Assembly: GCF_900188385.1 (NCBI RefSeq)
Contig: NZ_FZOI01000017.1
Location: forward strand, 1-64,000
Length of the DNA: 64,000 nucleotides
Origin: Azospirillum sp. RU38E
Lineage (GTDB): Bacteria > Pseudomonadota > Alphaproteobacteria > Azospirillales > Azospirillaceae
Direction: 5' to 3'
How positions within the stretch are numbered: the first letter of the stretch is position 1; every line of letters begins with the position of its first letter. The notes under the pieces were generated by a model that saw only the letters and a program-made list of their open reading frames with translations, searched no databases and was not told the origin of the DNA. A program made the position numbers and the translations under genes. Shown piece by piece: positions 16,404 through 25,094 of the stretch.

Positions 16404-18839
16404 TCAGAACTTGGCCGACGCGGTCACGCCAAAACGCCGCCCATCGCCACGATAAACCTCCAAAATGCGCTGGGTACCGATCGAGTAGTTGCGCGGCTGC
16501 TGGATGACATTGGCGTTGTATTGCTCGTCGGTGAGGTTGGTGACCCAGGCCGCGATGGAATAAACATCATTGTCAAGCGCGACCCGCAGGTTGGTCAGTG
16601 TCCGTTCGCCAAAGCTGGTCAGGTTGAGACTGTTGGTATAGGTCGGCCCAACGTAACTGACATCCACGCGACCGGAGAGGTTCCAGTCAGCGGAAACCGG
16701 TACGTCAGCGGTAGCATGCAGGTTGTATTGCAGTTTCACCGAGCGCGCGGGCCGATTCCCCTCAATAGAGGCCTGGAGCCCGCGTCCGGCAATTGTCACC
16801 AAGTCGCAAACGGTCGAAGGGTTACCGCACTGGGTCGTATAGGCAGGATCATAGGCACCGTCACCATATTTGGGATCGGAATAGGTCACTGATCCGCCAA
16901 ATGACAGAATATCTGTCGCCTTGAATTCGGTCTGAACCTCCACGCCGTTGGTCTTCATCTCCCCGGCATTCATGATGATGGCCTGGGCAACGGTGGTGTT
17001 GGGGGAGAAAGTGGAAATCTGCAGGTTCTTCCAATTCACCCGGAACAGCGAGGCATTCAACATCACGCGGCGGTCAAATAGCCAGGACTTCAGCCCGGCC
17101 TCGTATGTCCAATTTTCTTCTTCATCAAAGGTCCGCTCGCTTTCGGTCAGACCGGCCACCGTGTTGAAGCCGCCGGAACGCACGCCTTTCGCGGCAGATG
17201 CAAACAGGAAGACATCTTCCGATGCCTTGTAATCCACCGTGAAACGCGGGGTGAAGCTGGTGAACTCGCCTGACAGCGGCTGGACACCGGCGCAGGCGGC
17301 GAAGAAGCTCAAGCGGCAATCGTCGGTCTTACGGTCGATATTGTATCGACCCTCTGCAGAGACACGCAAACCGTCTAACACCTCGTAGCCCAACGAGCCG
17401 AACAGGGACCTGGTGATGTTCTGCTTGTAGGACAGGCTGGACATCCGAACGAAAGACCCGGGTTCAAAAACCAGGCCTGAATTCGCCGTGGCCGCCAACG
17501 GACCGGTACCCGCCGCCATGCCGGGCAGGATCTGGACCAAGCGTTCAGTCGTGGTCAGTCCCGCGGCTGTCGTGCCCGACCATGTCTTGGCATCGACGTT
17601 GGACTGGAAGAAGAAGGCACCGGCCAGCCACTGGAACCGATCCGTGTCGGGCGACTGGATGCGCAATTCCTGGCTCTTCGTCACCACGCTGTCATTGCTG
17701 ACGGTAATGGAGTTGCCGCGTACGGTGCGTGTGTAGGTGCCTGTTGTGGCCCCACAGGTGCTGCCCACCGTACAGACGCCGTAAAGCGCGCCATTGCCGA
17801 TTGTGTCCGCGTCGTTGGACGCGTAGACCTCCGATGCGGAGATGCCGGTGACGCTGACGATGGAAAATGCGTCAAACTCGTATTCCAGTTCCAGTGCGCC
17901 CTGGCGTGACTTGGAAGTGCTGTCAGGAATATTGCTGCTGACATCTATTGGAAGATTCGTCGGCACCTCGCCGCAATAGATGAAATAGGCCTGCGTCTGG
18001 GCATTGAAGCCACCGCAATTGTGGCTTTCTAGTGGATTGCGCGAGAGACCCGGCAATTCAAAAGTAGATTTGGTCGCAAAACCGGTAAAGGTCGCTGTGA
18101 AATTCTCCGTTGGCGTAAAGACAAGTGCGCCGGAAACACCGCGCTTCTCATACCCGCCGAGCTTGTCCGACGGGTTGTTCAGATTGTCAAACTCGCCGCC
18201 ATAGGTCGACCAATTGGCAGCGATAGAACCCGACAGCTTGTCTTCGATGATCGGCTTGGACAGCGAGACCTTGCCCCGGTAGTCGCCGTTATTACCGATG
18301 GTAACGGTGGCCTTACCTTCCGGGGTTTTGCCCGGTCGTGCAGTCGTGATACCCAACGCGCCAGCGAAGGTTGAGCGGCCATAGAGCGCGCTCTGCGGCC
18401 CCTTGACGACGTCAACCTGGGCAATGTCGACCGTTGAAAGGACATCCGCGGCATTCCGGCTTGTCTGGTAGATGCCATCAATAAAAATGCCGACATTCGC
18501 TTCGATATTCAGGTCCGACGAAGAGTTCGCCGGTGCCAGACCACGCACCATCACGTTTGTGAACGTGCCACCGGTGATGTTTGAAACAGTAATGCCAGGT
18601 GTCGAACTGCCGAGGTCGGTCAGGCTGCTGATGTTCCGTTCGGCCAGATCGCCCGCCGTCAAGGCCTGAATGGCGATGGGAACGGTCTGAATGTCCTCCT
18701 TACGCTTACGGGCCGTAACGATGATTTCTTCCAACATCAGTTCGTCCTCTGCGGCCAGGGCGGCAGGAACGACAGCGGAAACGGCGAAGGCGCTGACCAA
18801 GGCGGACGTGGTCAGCGCGATGATTTTGGAACGGTGCAT
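16404..18839 (-). CDS. TonB-dependent outer-membrane receptor (second of two)
   Basis: An 811-residue receptor. It has a signal peptide (LTTSALVSAFAVSAVVPAALA), a segment EEIIVTARKRKEDIQTVPIAI leading into the plug (about 45-160, with VDVVKGPQSALYGRSTFAGAL), and a barrel ending in F (RFGVTASAKF). The architecture matches the catabolic TonB receptors common in sphingomonad-like proteobacteria. It is longer than, and not a close duplicate of, the receptor at 8348-10534. The ATG at 18839 begins the signal peptide; in-frame codons upstream to 18896 are ignored. It is divergent from the monooxygenase gene at 19244. Confidence 0.93.
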   Translation of the reverse strand: MHRSKIIALTTSALVSAFAVSAVVPAALAAEDELMLEEIIVTARKRKEDIQTVPIAIQALTAGDLAERNISSLTDLGSSTPGITVSNITGGTFTNVMVRGLAPANSSSDLNIEANVGIFIDGIYQTSRNAADVLSTVDIAQVDVVKGPQSALYGRSTFAGALGITTARPGKTPEGKATVTIGNNGDYRGKVSLSKPIIEDKLSGSIAANWSTYGGEFDNLNNPSDKLGGYEKRGVSGALVFTPTENFTATFTGFATKSTFELPGLSRNPLESHNCGGFNAQTQAYFIYCGEVPTNLPIDVSSNIPDSTSKSRQGALELEYEFDAFSIVSVTGISASEVYASNDADTIGNGALYGVCTVGSTCGATTGTYTRTVRGNSITVSNDSVVTKSQELRIQSPDTDRFQWLAGAFFFQSNVDAKTWSGTTAAGLTTTERLVQILPGMAAGTGPLAATANSGLVFEPGSFVRMSSLSYKQNITRSLFGSLGYEVLDGLRVSAEGRYNIDRKTDDCRLSFFAACAGVQPLSGEFTSFTPRFTVDYKASEDVFLFASAAKGVRSGGFNTVAGLTESERTFDEEENWTYEAGLKSWLFDRRVMLNASLFRVNWKNLQISTFSPNTTVAQAIIMNAGEMKTNGVEVQTEFKATDILSFGGSVTYSDPKYGDGAYDPAYTTQCGNPSTVCDLVTIAGRGLQASIEGNRPARSVKLQYNLHATADVPVSADWNLSGRVDVSYVGPTYTNSLNLTSFGERTLTNLRVALDNDVYSIAAWVTNLTDEQYNANVIQQPRNYSIGTQRILEVYRGDGRRFGVTASAKF

Positions 18840-19243
18840 GAAGCCCCCTGCTTTAATGAGTGTATTGGGAAAGGCGCGGACCTGCCGCAATTCCAAAGTC
18901 GCGTTTCCGATCTACGCGGCACCGGATGCACATCAATTCGTGGGGGTGCTACCCGTTTAGGCACCCCACTGAACGTCGACGGCGCTTGAGCGAAATCAGG
19001 AAACAGTCCCGGAGCCAACTTTGGTTTTTCCAGATAATTCCGGCAAAAATTTTTTCTCAACACCTTCTGGCTGATGTTCACCACCTGGCGGACAGACCGC
19101 ATTTGAACCCCGGGAGGTGTCACGACAGTGGCGTGCCGGGCAGACAACCAAATGGGGTTATGATTCCCGAACAGTTTTTGGCTGGAATATTGAGCCTGAA
19201 ATAACATCGACATATTCCGTCCAATTGAAACATCGAGCGTCCC
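18840..19243. other. 404-base divergent promoter region
   Basis: Lies between the second TonB receptor (leftward) and the flavin monooxygenase (rightward). A minus-strand reading frame crosses it but runs into the monooxygenase gene antisense and has no protein-like character. AT-rich patches near 19025-19060 and 19170-19230 are plausible promoter locations. I see no convincing repeat of the dyads found elsewhere in the island. Confidence 0.5.
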
Positions 19244-20482
19244 ATGACCATGAGTCGTCCCGAGATTTCGGCGAAGTGCGCCGATCTCGTCACCGCTGCC
19301 CGTGATCTGGCCCCGGAAATTGCTGCTGCTGTTCCGTCTTACCGTGGAGCCAGTGACCTGCCGGCTTCGGTAGTCGCTGCGATGAAGGAGGCTGGCCTGC
19401 ACAAGTCCTACATGCCACTTCGCTACGGTGGCTACGAATTGGACTGGGGTGCGCACTATTACATTTCGCGCGAAATCGCCCAGGCCTGCGGGTCGGCGGG
19501 TTGGATCGCCGGGTTGGTTTTCACCCATGTCATGTGCATCGGTCGCTTTCCGGAGAAGGCACAAGACGCTTTCTTCACGGCGTCCCCCGACGGAATCCTG
19601 GCGACGGCCTCAGCGGGATCGGGCGTTTTGGAGCGGGTGCCAGGGGGGATGCGGCTCAGTGGTCGCTGGGGCTGGGCCAGCGGCGTGCGCCATGCAGGGG
19701 GACTGATGGTCATCGCCAAGGAAGGCGATGGGCCGCTGTTCACGCATTTCTGTCTGCTGTTGCCGGGTGAATACACGATTGAGGACACATGGGATTCAGC
19801 CGGTCTGCATGCGACGGGAAGCCATCACGTCAAGATCGTGAACCAGTTCATTCCTGACGAGCGGCTGGTCGAACGCGACGTATATCTGGCGCCCAACCCG
19901 CCCGGATCGGGAATCCACAGCAGCTACGTCTATCGTCTGCGACCGGCCCCGCTGCAAAAAAGCTATTTCATGGGGCCCCTTTTAGGAACGGCAAAGGGTG
20001 CGCTGACGGCGACCATTGAACAAACGGCCAAGCGCCGCGGGCAGATCGTTGGCGAGCGTGTTGCCGTTCAGACCCCCGTTCAGGTCAATCTCGGTGTCGC
20101 TACGGCCGAGATTGATGCGGCCACGCTGGTCTTCGATGAATATATTCGTCGCCTGCACGCCTGGGGATTGTCAGGGCAGGATATTGCGCCTGACGATCTA
20201 TTGTGGGGCAAGCGCAATGTGACCTTCGCGTCACGCCTGTGCCTGTCGGCGGCTGATCGGCTGTCGGCCGGGCTGGGGGCCGGTGGCCAGCTTCAATCCA
20301 ATCCCGTTCCGCGTCTTTACACGGATTGTCGCAGCATCACGACCCATGTGGAGTTGCACTGGGATCATAGTATGGCCCCGACGGGGATGCTGGCGCTGGG
20401 CCTGCCCACCGGTGACCCGCTGATCGACCGTGAGGCAACCGATCCCAGGGCTGATCGCGTGATCATCGGCACCCAGATATGA
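19244..20482 (+). CDS. Group D flavin-dependent monooxygenase, oxygenase component
   Basis: A 412-residue protein with the acyl-CoA-dehydrogenase fold used by two-component flavin hydroxylases (HsaA/HpaB/HpaH-like). N-terminal helical domain about 1-120, central beta domain with GWASGVRHAGGLMVIAKEG and SAGLHATGSHHVKI, then a C-terminal helical bundle containing the ARG/His-rich HVELHWDHSM segment. It uses reduced flavin and O2 to hydroxylate an aromatic or related ring. It needs a reductase, and the only candidate here is the fused flavin reductase at 10624-11769 in the opposing operon. An ATG six bases in (19250) is an equally possible start. Overlaps the next gene by ATGA. Confidence 0.88.
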   Translation: MTMSRPEISAKCADLVTAARDLAPEIAAAVPSYRGASDLPASVVAAMKEAGLHKSYMPLRYGGYELDWGAHYYISREIAQACGSAGWIAGLVFTHVMCIGRFPEKAQDAFFTASPDGILATASAGSGVLERVPGGMRLSGRWGWASGVRHAGGLMVIAKEGDGPLFTHFCLLLPGEYTIEDTWDSAGLHATGSHHVKIVNQFIPDERLVERDVYLAPNPPGSGIHSSYVYRLRPAPLQKSYFMGPLLGTAKGALTATIEQTAKRRGQIVGERVAVQTPVQVNLGVATAEIDAATLVFDEYIRRLHAWGLSGQDIAPDDLLWGKRNVTFASRLCLSAADRLSAGLGAGGQLQSNPVPRLYTDCRSITTHVELHWDHSMAPTGMLALGLPTGDPLIDREATDPRADRVIIGTQI

Positions 20483-22335
20483 CCATTATCAATGGGGTGC
20501 GTGCCATGATTACGAAGCTCTACGCCCAGACAGAGTCAGGTCAGGTCCACGGACGTCGCATCCAGGGCAGCGGCGAGACAGTGGTCCTCCTTCACCGCAC
20601 ACCGATCAGCTCCGCCGGCTTTGAGCAGGTAATGCGCATGTTGGCGGATGCCGGCTTTTCGGCGGTTGCCCTGGACACACCGGGCTTTGGTGAAAGCTTT
20701 CTGCCGGAGGGCGTCCCCGGTACAACCGATTACGCCACATGGATATTGCAGGCGCTTGATGCGTTGGGCGTCGGCAACTTTCATCTGGTAGCGCATCATA
20801 CAGGTTCCCATTTTGCGGCTGAAATTGCGGCCGCGGTGCCCGATCGTGTGCGGTCCTTGACACTCTCCGGTATTCTTCTGGCACCGGAGGAAGAGCGGCG
20901 GAAGCTGAGGGCGGATATCGGTTATGCGCCCCCGATTGATGCCGAGGGAGCGTATTTTGCCGGCACCTACCGGCAGATGAAGGGATTGTTCCTGGACCCC
21001 GTGCCGGATCTTGTCCATGCCGAGGCAGTGGGTGCGCTGGTGGCGGGACGGGGACGTGATTTGGCCTTTGACGCCATCTTCGATCAGGATTTCGCCAACG
21101 TCATCCGCACGATCATTGATGAAGGCCGCGTGCCCGTGCAGGCGGTACAAGCATCCGACGATCCTCTGACGCTGAATGGCATGCTGGCCCGCTTTCGGGA
21201 CATGTTTCCAACAGTTCCGGTGACAATCACGGGCCCGGCATTCCTTGCGACACCCGAGCGTCAGACTGGTGCCTTCACACGCGCCATTATCAATTTCATC
21301 AAAGGGGACACGGGCATGGACAGCCGTCGGCACATATTGGTACGGGGCGAAGCGGGATATGGTCTGGCACGGGCCGATGGTGACATACCCCGTCCTGGTC
21401 CGGGGGAAGTGGTGGTTCGCGTGCGGGCGGTATCCTTGAATCGCCGCGACCTTGGCGTCCGCGACCTTTCCTACCCCGTGAATGGGGCCGACAACTTTAC
21501 CCCCCTATCGGATGCCGCAGGCGATATCGTGGCCGTTGGTTCGGGGGTGACAGCGTTCAAACCCGGTGACCGGGTGATGTCTACTTTCTTTCAGAACTAT
21601 CCGGGCGGTCGGCCGACATTACCGGCCGTACTGTCTTCTTTGGGGGCGGGTGGCCCTGGCGTGTTCGCAGACCATGTCGTGCTGGCGGAAACGGGCGTGC
21701 TGCCCATCCCTGATGGCTGGACCTATCAGGAAGCGGCATGCGTTCCTTGCGCCGGTGTTACGGCCTGGAGCGCACTGAAAACCTTGGGCGGATTGAAATC
21801 GGGCGACTATGTAGCGATCCTGGGCACGGGCGGCGTTGCGTTGTTCGCGCTTCAGATCGCGGCGGCTTCCGGTGCGCGGCCCATCATTCTGTCGTCCAGT
21901 GCTGACAAAATCGACCGTGCCAGAACATTGGGGGCGGTCGATGGGGTCAATTATCGTGATCACCCGCAATGGGCAGAGCCGGTACGCAAGTTGACCGGCG
22001 GCATGGGGGTCAATCATGTCGTTGAACTGGGCGGCGTTGGCACGTTGGCTAACTCCATCGCCTGCCTGGGGTTAGGCGGGCATCTGGCGCTGATCGGCGC
22101 GCTCGACGGGTTCGGTGGCCAAATCGACGCGTTGCCGCTTATCTTCTCTGCCCTGCGGGTCAGCGCGGTCCTGGTGGGTTCGCGCCAGGATCATCAGGAC
22201 CTGTTGAATTTCATGGTTGAGCACGGGATCAAGCCGATCATTGACCGGGTATTCGCCTTCGACGACGCCGACGCAGCGTACCGCCACGCTGCGACCGGTG
22301 CCTTTGGCAAGGTCGTGATTACGCTGGCTGAATAG
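20479..22335 (+). CDS. Fusion: alpha/beta-hydrolase domain + quinone-oxidoreductase-type MDR dehydrogenase
   Basis: A 618-residue two-domain protein. Residues about 11-275 are an alpha/beta hydrolase close to the protein at 11859-12671, but the elbow reads AHHTGSH: Thr108 replaces the nucleophilic Ser, a change one base can make (ACA for TCA). Residues about 280-618 are a medium-chain NAD(P)H oxidoreductase with GEVVVRVRAVSLNRRDL, the Rossmann motif ILGTGGVALFALQIAA and no catalytic or structural zinc cysteines, i.e. the quinone oxidoreductase group. Both halves are full-length and in one frame. The start overlaps the monooxygenase stop; ATG at 20506 is an alternative. Coupling a hydration/hydrolysis-like step to a redox step is inference. 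Confidence 0.87.
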   Translation: MTIINGVRAMITKLYAQTESGQVHGRRIQGSGETVVLLHRTPISSAGFEQVMRMLADAGFSAVALDTPGFGESFLPEGVPGTTDYATWILQALDALGVGNFHLVAHHTGSHFAAEIAAAVPDRVRSLTLSGILLAPEEERRKLRADIGYAPPIDAEGAYFAGTYRQMKGLFLDPVPDLVHAEAVGALVAGRGRDLAFDAIFDQDFANVIRTIIDEGRVPVQAVQASDDPLTLNGMLARFRDMFPTVPVTITGPAFLATPERQTGAFTRAIINFIKGDTGMDSRRHILVRGEAGYGLARADGDIPRPGPGEVVVRVRAVSLNRRDLGVRDLSYPVNGADNFTPLSDAAGDIVAVGSGVTAFKPGDRVMSTFFQNYPGGRPTLPAVLSSLGAGGPGVFADHVVLAETGVLPIPDGWTYQEAACVPCAGVTAWSALKTLGGLKSGDYVAILGTGGVALFALQIAAASGARPIILSSSADKIDRARTLGAVDGVNYRDHPQWAEPVRKLTGGMGVNHVVELGGVGTLANSIACLGLGGHLALIGALDGFGGQIDALPLIFSALRVSAVLVGSRQDHQDLLNFMVEHGIKPIIDRVFAFDDADAAYRHAATGAFGKVVITLAE

Positions 22336-22408
22336 CTTGCTACAAGCCAGTCTGCGCTGGCAGACCCAGCCATGGGATGTGCTTCACGTAAAAAGGGGTT
22401 TTGTTGGC

Positions 22409-23761
22409 ATGAACACTGGATCCGCGCATCGGTTGCCGACATCGGTCGTTCTGCGCTATGGCGTCGGACAACTGGGTGCGCAGATTTTTCGCGACACGCC
22501 AGCCGTGTTGCTGCCCCTGTTTATGACAACCATGTTGGGAGTGCCGGCTTGGTTGGCCGGGATCGTGGTTCTGATCCCTAAACTCTGGTTGATCGCCTGT
22601 GACCCCCTGGTCGGCCTCTGGTCTGACCGGGTAAAGGGCAGGGTGGGGCGCACGCCTTTCCTGTTGTTCGGTGCCCTAGGCACCGCGTTGGGCTTTCTGT
22701 CCCTGTTTATGGTGGTTGGCTATCCCAACCCCTGGCTTGCCGCCATATCGGTCTGTATCATCTTCTTCCTGGCTTCGACAGCCTTCAGCATATACTCCGT
22801 TCCCTATCTCGCCGTGGCCGCAGAGCTTTCCCCCGATCCGTTTGAACGCAACCGCGTCATGGTTCTGCGTATGATCTTCGGCTCTTTCGGCGTGCTTGTT
22901 GGGGTCGGGGCACCTCAGTTGCTGATCGCTCATTTCGGCGGTGGTGCGGGCGGCTGGCACGCGATGAGTTGGATACTAGGTTCCATCTGCCTGGCATCTA
23001 TGCTGATCACGGCCTTTGGCCTTCGTGGGGTGCCGTTGATCGGCGTTGCCTGGGTACCGGGCCATCTTTTCGCGCAGATCAGGGTGGTGTCGAAGAACCG
23101 GCCGTTTCTAATTTTGCTCTCGGCCAGCTTCCTATCGAACATTGGACAGGCGGCCAGCTACACCGTAATCGGCTTTGTGTTCTTGTATGTAGCGCAGGCA
23201 GTCTGGCTTATCCCACTCTATATTCTGGTCATGGCGTCATCCAGCCTTGCAGCCAAGCCGATTTGGCTCTGGTTGCCCCGGAAGATTGGTAAAGCCCGTT
23301 CTTACGTCCTTGCTTCAATTGTCTGGATCGCGGTGACCTTCAGTTGGCTATTCCTGGGTGCCGGTGGTGATGCGATTGTCCACCTCCCGGTGGGGCAGGC
23401 ACTGACCGGCGAACATCTTCTCATTCTGTTGCGGTCGGTGATAATCGGTGTCGCCAATGGCGGCTTTGTCCTGCTGGCGCTTTCGTTGATGACCGACACT
23501 GTGGACTATCAGCGCCGGTCCACAGGTGCGGCAAATGAAGGGGTCTTCGCTGGCCTGTTCTCAGCGATGGAGAAGTTGGCATTTGCTGTCGGACCGCTTC
23601 TTTCTGGAGTTGTACTGAGCCTGTTTGACTTTCAATCTTCTACACATGGCATGATAACGCAAAGTGATGGGGCGCTTTTCGGCATTCTAATGTTATACAG
23701 CGTTATCCCGGCCTCAATGCAGATCTTTGCCTTGTTGGTATTCAGAAAATTTCGGCTTTAG
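22409..23761 (+). CDS. MFS/GPH-family cation symporter
   Basis: A 450-residue, 12-helix permease of the glycoside-pentoside-hexuronide (MFS_2) group. Early signatures are LRYGVGQLGAQIF, DPLVGLWSDRVKGRVGRTPFLLFG (loop 2-3) and the VPYLAVAAELSPDPFERNRV segment. In catabolic loci such permeases carry the pathway substrate across the inner membrane by cation symport, complementing the TonB receptors. The ATG at 22409 is chosen for the AAGGGG site upstream and the normal N-terminus; the frame could be read from 22337 only two bases after the preceding stop. Last gene of the rightward operon. Confidence 0.88.
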   Translation: MNTGSAHRLPTSVVLRYGVGQLGAQIFRDTPAVLLPLFMTTMLGVPAWLAGIVVLIPKLWLIACDPLVGLWSDRVKGRVGRTPFLLFGALGTALGFLSLFMVVGYPNPWLAAISVCIIFFLASTAFSIYSVPYLAVAAELSPDPFERNRVMVLRMIFGSFGVLVGVGAPQLLIAHFGGGAGGWHAMSWILGSICLASMLITAFGLRGVPLIGVAWVPGHLFAQIRVVSKNRPFLILLSASFLSNIGQAASYTVIGFVFLYVAQAVWLIPLYILVMASSSLAAKPIWLWLPRKIGKARSYVLASIVWIAVTFSWLFLGAGGDAIVHLPVGQALTGEHLLILLRSVIIGVANGGFVLLALSLMTDTVDYQRRSTGAANEGVFAGLFSAMEKLAFAVGPLLSGVVLSLFDFQSSTHGMITQSDGALFGILMLYSVIPASMQIFALLVFRKFRL

Positions 23762-23831
23762 ACGAGTGTTGCGGTATTCTTAACTCCAGAAAGCAGAAAA
23801 ATAACAATCTATAATTTTTCCATTAAAAGTA

Positions 23832-23848
23832 AATCTTCCATGAAGATT
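23832..23848. promoter_or_regulatory. Palindrome upstream of the iclR gene
   Basis: AATCTTC-CAT-GAAGATT, a perfect 7+7 palindrome in the AT-rich gap between the permease stop (23761) and the IclR start (23898). Placement 50 bases before the start suits autoregulation by the IclR protein. Confidence 0.45.
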
Positions 23849-23897
23849 AACCTGATCTCCCTCAACTCTGCTGCTTTCATGCTAAGGAGGCAAAACC

Positions 23898-24692
23898 TTG
23901 GAAAAGGGAGTGCCAATCCGCGCGATATGTCGCGCCATATCGGTCCTGCAAGCGGTAAACCGCAAAGGGCCCCTGACGATGATGGAAATCTCTAGAGCGG
24001 CGGGCGTGCCATATCCGACAGCGTTTCGGTTGGTACAGACGTTGATCTATGAAGGTATGATCGAGCTGGACACCGACCTAAAACGATACAAGCCCACTTC
24101 ACAGGTACAGTCACTATCCTGTGGTTTTCAGGATAGTGAACTACTTGTAGAAGTCGCAAGACCTTGCATAGTGTCTCTTACCAGGAGAATTGGCTGGCCT
24201 GTGTCAATTTCGTCCAGGGTCGGGCACAACATGATTCTGCGTGATAGTACGCACGCCAACACGTCTTTGACGTTCGAACGCTACTATCCAGGTTTTACGT
24301 TACCTATTCTGGACAGCGCTTCTGGTCGTCTATGTCTGGCATTCACTCCTCAAGAAGAACGGGACGCGCTGCTTCGTTGGCTTCGGGTATCAAAGTTGGT
24401 GGATTCAGAGTATCTTAGGGGCGCTTCTTACGCCCTGAATCTGGATCAGATAAAAGAACAAGGGTATGCAGTTCAAGGACGCAACCTCCACAATCTTACG
24501 CCTGGAAAAACAGCATCAATTGCGATACCGATCTTAAAAGATGATGTATTTTTAGCGGCAATGACCGTTGTATTTTTTATATCATCAATGTCGGTAGATA
24601 CGGCATTGTCAAAATATTTGGATGATATGCGATCTGTATCTTCGTCCATATCCAATATATTGCAAAACTATTCGCCTTTGAACACACCATGA
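23898..24692 (+). CDS. IclR-family transcriptional regulator (MhpR-like), TTG start
   Basis: A 264-residue IclR regulator: N-terminal winged HTH (residues about 7-68, ICRAISVLQAVNRKGPLTMMEISRAAGVPYPTAFRLVQTL) and C-terminal effector-binding domain (about 85-255). The start is the TTG at 23898, because a perfect AAGGAGG (23884-23890) lies seven bases upstream and the resulting N-terminus is canonical; the first ATG would cut into the HTH. The nearest named relatives by motif are MhpR-type regulators of aromatic catabolism. The gene is visibly more AT-rich than its neighbours, especially in its last third, which may mark separate ancestry. A hairpin overlaps its stop codon. Confidence 0.88.
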   Translation: MEKGVPIRAICRAISVLQAVNRKGPLTMMEISRAAGVPYPTAFRLVQTLIYEGMIELDTDLKRYKPTSQVQSLSCGFQDSELLVEVARPCIVSLTRRIGWPVSISSRVGHNMILRDSTHANTSLTFERYYPGFTLPILDSASGRLCLAFTPQEERDALLRWLRVSKLVDSEYLRGASYALNLDQIKEQGYAVQGRNLHNLTPGKTASIAIPILKDDVFLAAMTVVFFISSMSVDTALSKYLDDMRSVSSSISNILQNYSPLNTP

Positions 24693-24721
24693 CGGCCATA
24701 ACCCATGGCTGTCATGGTGTG
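24683..24721 (+). terminator. Hairpin overlapping the iclR stop codon
   Basis: Seventeen-base arms at 24683-24699 and 24705-24721 pair with a single G-T wobble around a five-base loop. The TGA of the IclR gene (24690-24692) lies inside the left arm. No clear T-tract follows. Confidence 0.6.
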
Positions 24722-25094
24722 CAGTATGAAGCGATAGATCGGGCAACACCGCGCTGATCCTGCATCCAGGTTCGGAATGCGCCCAGCAACGGCCAGATTT
24801 GCGTCGGCGATGTCGGCGGCACCGGAGGCGTCACCAGCCCCAATTCCTGGAGATAGCGGATGAATAATGACCCGGCTTTCAGCCGTTCCTGACTCTTCCG
24901 GCAATCCTGAAAGATTGCCCTGGACGCCTGAAATCCCGCGAGGATGTTCTCACATGTAAAACCGGCTTTATGGGCCCAGTCGGTCCAGTGCGACAGGAAC
25001 CGCAGGCACTCGACGATTGTGCTCCTGGTATACCGGCGTCGGCCCAGCCAATGCTGGAAGCCGTCGGCATGGACAAGGGCGAAATGAAGCCGGG
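24712..25094 (-). pseudogene. N-terminal fragment of a tyrosine recombinase/integrase
   Basis: Reading leftward from the IS end, one frame stays open for about 127 codons and encodes text typical of the SAM-like N-terminal part of long phage-type integrases (for example HADGFQHWLGRRRYTRSTI, LFIRYLQELGLVTPP and FRTWMQDQRGVA). It has no start codon, because its 5' side is cut exactly at the terminal repeat of the IS remnant. It ends at a TGA within the iclR hairpin, well before any catalytic Arg/His/Tyr region. It is therefore missing both ends. Assignment is by pattern memory, moderately sure. Confidence 0.6.

Noticed and set aside
18812-19564. 250-codon minus-strand frame in the receptor/monooxygenase gap
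   Set aside because: It overlaps the monooxygenase gene antisense and the receptor signal-peptide region, and has no coherent domain.
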